A model generated the notes under the pieces. The model was not told where the DNA came from. It saw only the letters and a program-made list of their open reading frames with translations, and did not search any database. Below, one piece after another: positions 1 to 7,178 of a DNA stretch of 9,917 bases. Within the stretch, counting starts at the first letter, position 1. Every line of letters begins with the position of its first letter. The position numbers were made by a program, and so were the translations under genes. Source of the stretch: an uncultured Eubacteriales bacterium (GTDB taxonomy: Bacteria > Bacillota > Clostridia > Oscillospirales > Oscillospiraceae); assembly GCA_900321335.1 (NCBI GenBank), contig ONVR01000032.1, positions 1 to 9,917 of the forward strand, in the 5' to 3' direction.

Positions 1-104
1 GCAAGAAGCGGGATCAGAAAGCGCACGGCAAGGGTGTAATATTGAAACGCGGCGTGTTCTGCCGTAAACAGCCGCACCATAAATTCCGTTATTTTCTCCA
101 GCAT
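1..104 (-). CDS. 5' end of an unidentified gene, probably for a membrane protein (partial)
   Basis: Only the first 34 codons are in the window; the gene runs off the left edge. The start is the ATG at 102-104, chosen because a strong Shine-Dalgarno (GGGAGGTGA on the minus strand, about 109-117) sits 7 nt upstream of it. A fair promoter lies at 139-167. The visible peptide begins MLEKITEFMVRLFTAEHA and continues into a hydrophobic stretch ending LAVRFLIPLLA, which looks like the start of a membrane helix without a cleavable signal peptide. Too little is present to name a family. N-terminally anchored FHA-domain proteins of Clostridia can look like this, but that is a guess from general resemblance. 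Confidence 0.7.
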   Translation of the reverse strand, partial: MLEKITEFMVRLFTAEHAAFQYYTLAVRFLIPLL

Positions 105-138
105 CTGCTCACCTCCCGCAGCATCTCTGTTTTGGTTT

Positions 139-167
139 ATTATGGCACAGTATTCCCGGTCCGGCAA
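139..167 (-). promoter_or_regulatory. Promoter for the left-edge gene
   Basis: Minus-strand -35 TTGCCG (162-167, 4 of 6 to consensus), 17-bp spacer and -10 CATAAT (139-144, 5 of 6). Predicted start of transcription is near 132, giving a leader of roughly 28 nt that contains the GGGAGGTGA ribosome site. It lies just after the terminator of the EF-G-like gene, as expected for a new transcription unit. Confidence 0.6.
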
Positions 168-221
168 ACGTTTTGGGAAAAGTTAATTGAATATTCATAA
201 AATGTACGGGAGAAAGAACAC

Positions 222-258
222 AAAAAATCGCCGCCGCTGCTTGCTTGCAGCGGCGGCG
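222..258 (-). terminator. Intrinsic terminator of the EF-G-like gene
   Basis: A perfect 12-bp GC-rich stem (229-240 pairs with 247-258) with a 6-nt loop is followed on the minus strand by one base and then TTTTTT (222-227). It begins about 12 nt past the stop codon at 271. Stem, loop size and U-tract are all textbook for Rho-independent termination on the minus strand. The plus strand has no matching T-run. Confidence 0.93.
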
Positions 259-270
259 TATACGGTTGCT

Positions 271-2334
271 TTATTCGTCAGCGTTGGCTTTCGCCTCTTC
301 AATGATTTTATTCTGTACAGCTTCAGGCGCCATCTCATAGCGGGTGAATTTGAACTGGTAAGACCCTCTGCCCTGGGTCATGGACCGCAGGTCGATCAGG
401 TAGGTCGTCATCTCGCCCATGGGCACCTCGGCCTCCACCACCTGATTGCCGTCCTTATCCACGCTCATACCCATGGGGCTGCCGCGGCGCTTGCTCAGAT
501 CGGACATGATATCGCCCAGATAAGCGTCGGGAACCGTCACGGTCAGATAGCCGATAGGCTCAAGGATCACGGGGCTTGCGTTGGGGATACCGGCTTTGTA
601 GGCAACAGAGGCGGCCGTCTTGAAAGCCATTTCAGAGGAATCGACGGGATGATAAGAGCCGTCGTACAGGGTGGCCTTCAGGCCAACCATGGGATAACCG
701 GCCAGCACGCCCTTTGCGGCGCACTCCCGCAGACCCTTTTCGACTGCGGGGAAGAAGTTTTTGGGAACGCTGCCGCCGAAGACTTCCTCAGCAAAGATCA
801 GCTCATCGCTCTCATCCTGGGGCTCAAAGCGGATCCAGACATCACCAAACTGGCCGTGACCGCCGGACTGCTTTTTATGTCTGCCCTGGACCTCGACCTT
901 TTTGCGGATCTTCTCACGGTAGGCAACCTTGGCGGGGCTGAGCTCCACCTCAACGCCGAAGCGGTTTTTCAGGCGGGAGCAGATCACGTCCAGCTGGATA
1001 TCGCCGTTGGCGGTAAGCACCATCTGCTTGGTCTCCGCGTTCATGCCGTAAGTAAAGGAGATATCCTCCTCGGCAAGTCTGGCAAGGCCGGTTGCGACCT
1101 TGTCGTCCTGCCCCTTGACCTTTGGCGCGATGGCCATGGAGTAGCTGGGGATGATCTTGGCAATGCCGGCAAGGGCGGGGGCGTCTTTGGACGCGCTGAG
1201 GGTATCGCCGGTCTTGACGGACGCCAGCTTGGAAACGGCACCCAGATCGCCGGTGACCAGTTCTTTGACCTCCACGAGTTTTTTGCCCTGGAGCATATTG
1301 ATGCGGCCAAGCTTCTCCTGATCGCCGGTGCGGACGTTATAAAGGACGGTATCGCCGGTCACTTTCCCGGAGATGACCTTGAAGCAGCTCATTTTGCCGT
1401 ACTGATCGGAAATGGTTTTATATACAAATACGCTGGGCGCACCGTTGGCGTCGAGAAGGACCTTTTCTCCCTCCTCCGTCTGTTCCGGCTCTGCGTCAGC
1501 GGGAGACGGGAAGAGGTTGCAGATTCCGGTCAGAAGCTGGAGCGTACCGTAGCCGTTGACGGCGCTGCCGCAAAACACAGGATACAGCTCGTGCTCCTTA
1601 ACGGCTTTTCTCAAGGCTCCGACGATCTCCTGAACCGTAAACTCCTCGCCGTTGAAATAACGATCCATAAACTCCTCGCTGGTCTCGGCAACGGACTCGT
1701 TGACAGCGTTGTAGAGGTTATCCAGCTCGTCTTTCATACAGTCGGGAATGGGAATCTCCGTGCGGTTCTTGCCTCCGTCAGCGGTAAAGGCCTTCTTGCC
1801 GATAAGATCCACGATACCCGTTACGTTGCCGGAGGCGTCGTGGCAGGGGGCGATAATAGGCACCACAGAGGGGCCGTATTTCTCACGAAGCTGAGCCAGA
1901 ACGGCGTTATAGTCACCGTGCTCTTCGTCGATTTTAGACACATAAATGGCCCTGGGCAGGTTGCGCAGATCCATCTGACGCCATGCCTTTTCAGCCCCTA
2001 CGTTCAGACCTTCCTTGGCAGAGCAGACGATAATGCCGGCGTCCGCCACACGCAGGGCCTGCATGACCTCGCCTGCGAAATCAAAGAAGCCCGGGGTATC
2101 GATCAGGTTGATTTTTCTGTCGTTATAATCCACGTAAACCGTTGCTGCGGATACGGAAATCTTGCGCTTGGTCTCCTCCGGATCATAATCGCTCACAGTG
2201 TTTCCATCCGTGACTTTTCCCAGTCTGTCTGTGGCACCTGTCATATACAGCATGCTCTCAACAAGACTGGTCTTTCCGTTACTGCTGTGACCCAAAATGG
2301 CAACATTGCGGACGTTTTCTGTTGAGTAGTTCAT
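271..2334 (-). CDS. EF-G-like translation factor GTPase (paralog class)
   Basis: A 687-residue GTPase with the five-domain plan of elongation factor G. G1 is GHSSNGKTS (15-23), G3 is DTPG (79-82), G4 is SKID (133-136, in place of NKxD) and G5 is GSA (256-258). Domain II spans roughly 300-385, domain III 395-465, domain IV 466-590 (GGHGQFG at 491-497; YHPVDSSEMAFK at 561-572) and domain V 595-670. The normal switch I RGITI is replaced by KRKIS (56-60) and the P-loop is not the usual GHIDAGKTT. This places it in the EF-G-like group found beside canonical fusA in many Firmicutes, rather than as the housekeeping translocase. It has its own promoter and terminator and no rpsL/rpsG/tuf neighbours. 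The ATG at 2334 was preferred to an in-frame GTG at 2352 because GAAAGGA (2344-2350) lies 9 nt upstream of the ATG and overlaps the GTG start. Precise function is unknown; ribosome binding and GTP hydrolysis are inferred from the family. Confidence 0.93.
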   Translation of the reverse strand: MNYSTENVRNVAILGHSSNGKTSLVESMLYMTGATDRLGKVTDGNTVSDYDPEETKRKISVSAATVYVDYNDRKINLIDTPGFFDFAGEVMQALRVADAGIIVCSAKEGLNVGAEKAWRQMDLRNLPRAIYVSKIDEEHGDYNAVLAQLREKYGPSVVPIIAPCHDASGNVTGIVDLIGKKAFTADGGKNRTEIPIPDCMKDELDNLYNAVNESVAETSEEFMDRYFNGEEFTVQEIVGALRKAVKEHELYPVFCGSAVNGYGTLQLLTGICNLFPSPADAEPEQTEEGEKVLLDANGAPSVFVYKTISDQYGKMSCFKVISGKVTGDTVLYNVRTGDQEKLGRINMLQGKKLVEVKELVTGDLGAVSKLASVKTGDTLSASKDAPALAGIAKIIPSYSMAIAPKVKGQDDKVATGLARLAEEDISFTYGMNAETKQMVLTANGDIQLDVICSRLKNRFGVEVELSPAKVAYREKIRKKVEVQGRHKKQSGGHGQFGDVWIRFEPQDESDELIFAEEVFGGSVPKNFFPAVEKGLRECAAKGVLAGYPMVGLKATLYDGSYHPVDSSEMAFKTAASVAYKAGIPNASPVILEPIGYLTVTVPDAYLGDIMSDLSKRRGSPMGMSVDKDGNQVVEAEVPMGEMTTYLIDLRSMTQGRGSYQFKFTRYEMAPEAVQNKIIEEAKANADE

Positions 2335-2366
2335 ATCGATTGGTCCTTTCACAAGTTGATATCAAT

Positions 2367-2395
2367 ATTATAAACCAAAGCCAAGTTAATAACAA
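2367..2395 (-). promoter_or_regulatory. Strong promoter of the EF-G-like gene
   Basis: Minus-strand -35 TTGTTA (2390-2395, 4 of 6), 17-bp spacer and a perfect -10 TATAAT (2367-2372). Transcription should start near 2360, about 26 nt before the ATG. That would put the alternative GTG at 2352 almost at the 5' end of the message, which again favours the ATG at 2334. Confidence 0.8.
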
Positions 2396-2399
2396 TTTG

Positions 2400-2417
2400 T
2401 AAATTCTATAGAATTTA
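2400..2417. repeat. 18-bp perfect palindrome upstream of the EF-G-like promoter
   Basis: TAAATTCTATAGAATTTA is identical on both strands. It ends 5 bp upstream of the -35 box of the EF-G-like gene and begins 8 bp after the stop codon of the preceding membrane-protein gene. Its position and symmetry suit a dimeric regulator's operator. It is too AT-rich, and lacks an adjacent U-tract, to be a convincing terminator. It could also be chance in AT-rich spacer DNA. Confidence 0.4.
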
Positions 2418-2425
2418 GAGATTGT

Positions 2426-4891
2426 TTATCGTCTATTCTTCACAAAGCCGGCCAGCATACAGACGATGATCAGCATGCACCCCAAAAACAGCAGCACGTT
2501 CCCCGCGGAGACAGACGTAGCCGTACCGCGGAACAGCAGTGCGAAGATCATCAGAATCCCCAAAAGCGAGCTGGCCACGGACACCACCGTGCAGATCACG
2601 GATACACTTTTAAGCCTGCGTCCGCAGGTAATGACCTCACCGAAGGCGTTGAGCCCCTCCCGGAAGAGGACCGCACAGGTGCGCTCCGACTCCCCGGGGA
2701 TTTTTCCGGAGATGTCATAGGTCTCGCTGATGGGCATGTATTCGATCCCGTCCAGATCGATCTTGAACTTCTGGGTCAGCATCAGGGGTGTAATGTTGAA
2801 ATCACGGACGGCAAAAAACAGCTTCACGCCGCTGCGCAGGATGTTGACAATGGCGCTTCTGACCGCGTTCTTTGGCTTATAGCTCACGGCAAAAACCGAC
2901 ATCAGCCGGTTGTTCATGGCAGTATACACGGCATTATTGATGTTCATGCTCTCCGGGATCTGAATTCCCATCAGTGCCATAAACGCGCCGGACCCGACGA
3001 TCACCTTGTCCCCCCGGATACTGCCGCCGATCCCGCCCTCATAGCAGGTAAAATCTTCCACCCGCACAAGTGTGATCTGCTGGTTTTTCGCCAGTTCCTC
3101 AAAGACCCGTGAAAGGCCGGACTGGGACTCCGAGATCAAGCTGGCCGTGTAGCGGATCGCCTTTTCCGTCTGCACGTCCTTGAACACTTTGACGCCTTCG
3201 ATCTTCACCGTTCCGGGAGGAAACAGGTCCTCGTCCGTCATGCGGGCGCCGTCGATACTGCAGATATCGTCTACACCGCCCCATCCGGCAATTCCCGTAC
3301 CGAGCCTGCGCAGCTGCCTGGCAGCCATGGCGTAAGGAAGCGAGAACACCAGCAGACCGGAAAAGCCCGCTGCCGCCGTTAGGGTAGCGGCCAGGAAGTG
3401 CGGCAGCAGCACAAAGCTCCTGTGGACCGCACTCAACAGCAGAGAGAATACCAAGCAGACGATCATCAGCAGCGGTGCCCAGCGCCTGTAGACGGTTTCG
3501 CTGATATCCGCCTGGAGCATATTGTTGTAAAAGCCGGCGGTATAACCCTCGTATTTTTTCAGAACCGTTTTTTCGATGTTTTCACTGAATCCGGCGGCAA
3601 CGCCTTTGGGCTCCTGCATCTGCCCCACCGCACGGATGGATTCTGCGTATGCCCTGGCATAGGTCCGCTCTCCCCACATGGCAAATACCAGCGTGAAAGC
3701 CGCCACAGCGCCAAAGGGGAATCCGGCAGTCCAGGGGAAGCCCACCATACACTCGATCTCCGACAGAGCGGAGACAAAGCAGGCCGCCGCCACCAGCGTC
3801 CGGGCATCGGGTCTGCGGTGGAGCAGGCCGCCCACACCGTCAGCCAGCACGTCCACCCCCAGCAGCATGACGATCAGCTGCAGAATCAGCATGACGGCGC
3901 CGCTGGACATCAGATCCCGGTTCATGCCGAAGGGCAGATTCAGTCCCGCCTCATACAGGAAGGTGAATAAAGCCATCACGCAGGCAAAAAAGGCTCCGAA
4001 AAAGATTCGCAGGGTGTAGCGGGAAAAGACCGTTTCAAAATGGGCCTTCGCCTCGGCATAATCCGGGTCGGGCAGGATCTCATCTTCGTCCTCCACCACC
4101 CGGTGCCGGTAATCCTCAAAGACGTTGAAGATCCGGTTGGCCGCGTCAACGCCTTCCTCCTCGTAGTCCTCTTCGTCCTCATAGGCCTGTTCGGTTTCAC
4201 GGGTATAGACATCGTAGTCCTCATCGGCGTAGCGGGCTGATTCGTCCTCTTCCCGAAGGGGAATATCCTCAAAATCATCGTCAGAAACACGGCCCTGAAA
4301 ATCGACCCGCTCTCCCTCTGCGTTGACGGGTTCATAGGAGCGTCGGCTCTTCCGGTAATTCCGCCCCCGCCGCTTCTGCTGGGGTCTTTCAGCCAGGTCC
4401 TCCGGGTCAGAGGTAAACTCCATCTGTGCCTCTGTCGGCTCCGGCATCTCCGGGGCGGGCGCATGTCGGTCCTCCTGCCGAAGCTGAAGGCGCTCTGCTT
4501 CCCGCTGCGCCTCGCGCAGGGCCTCCTCCTGACGCATATTCAGGGATTTGACAAACACCTCGTCAAAGATATCGCCGCCGCTTTCCTCCCCTTCGGGCTC
4601 TTCCGGCTCATGGAGCTGCACCTCAGGCGCAGCAACTTCCGGTTCCAGCGGGGTATCTTCCGGCGCTTCCGGCGTTTCGGGCGCAGCAGGCTCCTGACCG
4701 TCCTGCAGAAAACGCTCGTAGGCGTTGTCGTCGGAACGGCCGGTTTTGACTTCATCTATGATCTTGTCAACGACGTCATCCATCTCACTTTTGGGCGTTT
4801 TTTTCTGGCCCGCGATGTAAGCATCGCTTTTGAATTCCGCAAGAATGGACTCCAGCGTATAGTCAAATTCGTTTTCAAAATCAACAGACAT
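2426..4891 (-). CDS. Membrane protein with degenerate P1B-type ATPase core (probable pseudoenzyme)
   Basis: 821 residues from the ATG at 4891 (GGGGAAAG lies just upstream; an in-frame TTG at 4906 is less likely). Residues 1-290 are acidic and Pro/Glu-rich, with a likely short coiled coil near 120-141 and a basic patch (QKRRGRNYRKSRRS) near 172-185. Eight hydrophobic segments follow: about 294-317, 330-352, 365-385, 389-407, 471-489, 493-524, 762-787 and 796-817. This 4+2+2 pattern is that of P1B metal ATPases. Segment 6 ends SLPYAM, where CPC-AL would be. Residues 525-761 resemble the P and N domains: SQSGLSRVF aligns with the SEHPLARAI region, GGIGGSIRGDKVIVG with the Gly-rich nucleotide loop, and SGVKLFFAVRDFN with the strand ending in TGDN. 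The DKTGT signature is replaced by IDGARMT (about 546-552), HP and GDGxND are absent, and the loop between segments 4 and 5 is only ~63 residues with no TGE. Phosphorylation-driven transport is therefore unlikely. A regulatory or scaffold role is inferred; family and function are otherwise unknown. Confidence 0.82.
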   Translation of the reverse strand: MSVDFENEFDYTLESILAEFKSDAYIAGQKKTPKSEMDDVVDKIIDEVKTGRSDDNAYERFLQDGQEPAAPETPEAPEDTPLEPEVAAPEVQLHEPEEPEGEESGGDIFDEVFVKSLNMRQEEALREAQREAERLQLRQEDRHAPAPEMPEPTEAQMEFTSDPEDLAERPQQKRRGRNYRKSRRSYEPVNAEGERVDFQGRVSDDDFEDIPLREEDESARYADEDYDVYTRETEQAYEDEEDYEEEGVDAANRIFNVFEDYRHRVVEDEDEILPDPDYAEAKAHFETVFSRYTLRIFFGAFFACVMALFTFLYEAGLNLPFGMNRDLMSSGAVMLILQLIVMLLGVDVLADGVGGLLHRRPDARTLVAAACFVSALSEIECMVGFPWTAGFPFGAVAAFTLVFAMWGERTYARAYAESIRAVGQMQEPKGVAAGFSENIEKTVLKKYEGYTAGFYNNMLQADISETVYRRWAPLLMIVCLVFSLLLSAVHRSFVLLPHFLAATLTAAAGFSGLLVFSLPYAMAARQLRRLGTGIAGWGGVDDICSIDGARMTDEDLFPPGTVKIEGVKVFKDVQTEKAIRYTASLISESQSGLSRVFEELAKNQQITLVRVEDFTCYEGGIGGSIRGDKVIVGSGAFMALMGIQIPESMNINNAVYTAMNNRLMSVFAVSYKPKNAVRSAIVNILRSGVKLFFAVRDFNITPLMLTQKFKIDLDGIEYMPISETYDISGKIPGESERTCAVLFREGLNAFGEVITCGRRLKSVSVICTVVSVASSLLGILMIFALLFRGTATSVSAGNVLLFLGCMLIIVCMLAGFVKNRR

Positions 4892-4922
4892 TTGTTCTTT
4901 CCCCAAAATCGTAGTAAAGCAG

Positions 4923-4949
4923 CGCGCCGGATCGGAACATTCCGGCGCG
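4923..4949 (-). other. GC-rich intergenic hairpin between rlmB and the membrane-protein gene
   Basis: A perfect 9-bp stem (CGCGCCGGA at 4923-4931 with TCCGGCGCG at 4941-4949) and a 9-nt loop. It begins 34 nt after the rlmB stop codon in the direction of transcription. No U-tract follows on either strand, so it is not a canonical terminator. It could trim or stabilise the metK-rlmB message, or partly terminate with help from Rho. The surrounding gap of 92 nt shows no convincing promoter. Confidence 0.45.
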
Positions 4950-4983
4950 TCCGCATTGCTTATATGCTGTCTTTAAAATGGTT

Positions 4984-5811
4984 TCATCCTTTTCGCTGTC
5001 TGACAGCCTCGTAGATCAGAATGGCCGCGGAAACAGACGCGTTTAAGGAGGATACTTTGCCGAACATGGGGATACTGACCTTAAAGTCGCAGTTCTCCGC
5101 CACCAGGCGTCCCATGCCGTTCCCCTCCGAGCCGATGACGACAGCCGTAGGCTGTCGCATGTCCGTCTGCCACAGCTCCACATCCCCGTCTGCGGCGGTA
5201 CCGAAGATCCAGAGTCCTTCCTCCTTGAGCTGTCGGATCACAGCCGTCAGGTTCGGAACGCGGGCCACAGGAAGGTATTCCACGGCACCGGCAGAGGTTT
5301 TCCCGACAATTGGCGTAATGCCCGCACTGCGGCGCTTGGGAATGATGATTCCGTGTGCGCCGGCAGCCTCCGCCGTGCGGATGATCGCCCCCAGGTTATG
5401 GGGATCGGAAATCTCATCACAGATCACGACCAAGGGCGGCTCATTTTTCGCCCGGGCACGGGCAAGGATTTCCTCGACGGTGCTGTAAGCCTTGACCGAG
5501 GTCAGGGCGATCACGCCCTGATGGGCGTGGGTAACGCTCATGCTGTCCAGCTTGCGCCGGTCAGCCTCCACCACCACAGCACCGGCATCCCGCGCGCTGG
5601 AGGCGATATGACCCAGGGCGGCGTCCGTGTCACCCTTTGCAATGTAGACCTTGTCGATGGCATGTCCGGCGCGCAGCGCCTCGATAACTGCGTTGCGCCC
5701 TTCAATAACGCCGCTGAAATCCCGGTCGTCATCTCCATCGGAGCGGTCCCGCCTGTGATAGGGATCCATATGCCGGGCTACCGGCTTGCGTCGGTTGTTG
5801 CTATCTTCCAT
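4984..5811 (-). CDS. rlmB: 23S rRNA (guanosine-2'-O-)-methyltransferase, TrmH/SpoU family
   Basis: A 275-residue SPOUT methyltransferase that should transfer a methyl group from SAM to a ribose 2'-OH in 23S rRNA; RlmB of E. coli acts on G2251. After a charged leader of about 30 residues (RRDRSDGDDDRD), the small L30e-like RNA-binding domain starts at FSGVIEGRNAV (32-42) and runs to about 110. The three SPOUT motifs are NLGAIIRTAE (139-148, with the conserved Asn and Arg), IGSEGNGM (226-233) and IPMFGKVSSLNASVSAAI (247-264). These form the trefoil knot and cofactor pocket. The start ATG is 4 nt after the metK stop codon, with no clear Shine-Dalgarno before it, so translation is probably coupled to metK. 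Co-transcription with the SAM synthase makes sense for a SAM-dependent enzyme. The exact target could be another rRNA or tRNA position, since family members are hard to separate by sequence alone. Confidence 0.92.
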   Translation of the reverse strand: MEDSNNRRKPVARHMDPYHRRDRSDGDDDRDFSGVIEGRNAVIEALRAGHAIDKVYIAKGDTDAALGHIASSARDAGAVVVEADRRKLDSMSVTHAHQGVIALTSVKAYSTVEEILARARAKNEPPLVVICDEISDPHNLGAIIRTAEAAGAHGIIIPKRRSAGITPIVGKTSAGAVEYLPVARVPNLTAVIRQLKEEGLWIFGTAADGDVELWQTDMRQPTAVVIGSEGNGMGRLVAENCDFKVSIPMFGKVSSLNASVSAAILIYEAVRQRKG

Positions 5812-5815
5812 GTAA

Positions 5816-6976
<1,161 letters not shown>

Positions 6977-7060
6977 GTTTTCAAATCCTCCTAAAATTGT
7001 TTGACACGCCCACTCCCGCTCTCATCGGAAGCTGAATCTGTGCGTGCCAACTGAATTTCA
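6977..7060 (-). promoter_or_regulatory. Structured metK 5' leader; candidate cis-regulatory RNA
   Basis: About 84 nt separate the predicted transcription start from the metK ATG. Two nested stems are visible: an outer 7-bp stem (7042-7048 GGCACGC with 7003-7009 GCGUGUC, one G-U) and an inner 6-bp stem (7026-7031 CUUCCG with 7013-7018 CGGGAG, one G-U) closing a 7-nt loop. A further 5-bp stem UCAAA/UUUGA frames the AGGAGG ribosome site in its loop. CUUCC of the inner stem could instead pair with GGAGG of the ribosome site, giving a possible on/off switch. It does not look like the S-box (SAM-I) or SMK (SAM-III) riboswitches as I know them. Regulation is inference from structure alone. Confidence 0.4.
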
Positions 7061-7066
7061 CCAATA

Positions 7067-7095
7067 ATTATAACACAGTCACGGGGAAACGAAAA
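7067..7095 (-). promoter_or_regulatory. Extended -10 promoter of metK
   Basis: The minus strand reads TGTTATAAT: a perfect -10 (7067-7072) with the TGn extension (7073-7075). The -35 at a 17-bp spacing is poor (TTTTCG, 7090-7095, 3 of 6), as is common when the -10 is extended. Predicted transcription start is near 7060. Confidence 0.72.
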
Positions 7096-7138
7096 GCATT
7101 ATTTTGCCGATTTCCCGTTTTTTTCGACGGGGAAAATA

Positions 7139-7173
7139 AATTGCGCTCCCGGTTTTTTTCCGGGAGCGCAATT
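7139..7173 (-). terminator. Intrinsic terminator of the lipoprotein gene
   Basis: A perfect 14-bp stem (AATTGCGCTCCCGG at 7139-7152 with 7160-7173) and a 7-nt all-A loop on the minus strand, followed by the U-rich run TTATTTT. It begins 5 nt after the lipoprotein stop codon at 7179, so it terminates that gene and insulates metK. On the plus strand the T7 is in the loop, not after the stem. Confidence 0.9.
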
Positions 7174-7178
7174 GCCTC

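Noticed and set aside
187..2325. A 712-codon open frame on the plus strand, antisense to the EF-G-like gene
   Set aside because: It mirrors a clearly coding minus-strand gene. Its product is rich in His, Gly and Leu with no recognisable family, and no good ribosome site precedes it. Long antisense frames are expected in GC-rich genes that avoid certain codons.
4959..4987. Possible promoter before the membrane-protein gene (TATAAG with a 17-bp spacer)
   Set aside because: The -10 is fair, but the -35 (TGAAAC) matches only 2 of 6 and no extended -10 is present, so it is not supported.
7081..7137. Inverted and direct copies of ACGGGGAAA / TTTCCCGT between metK and the lipoprotein terminator
   Set aside because: The arms are short or imperfect and no U-tract follows. 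They partly overlap the metK -35 region but form no compelling site.
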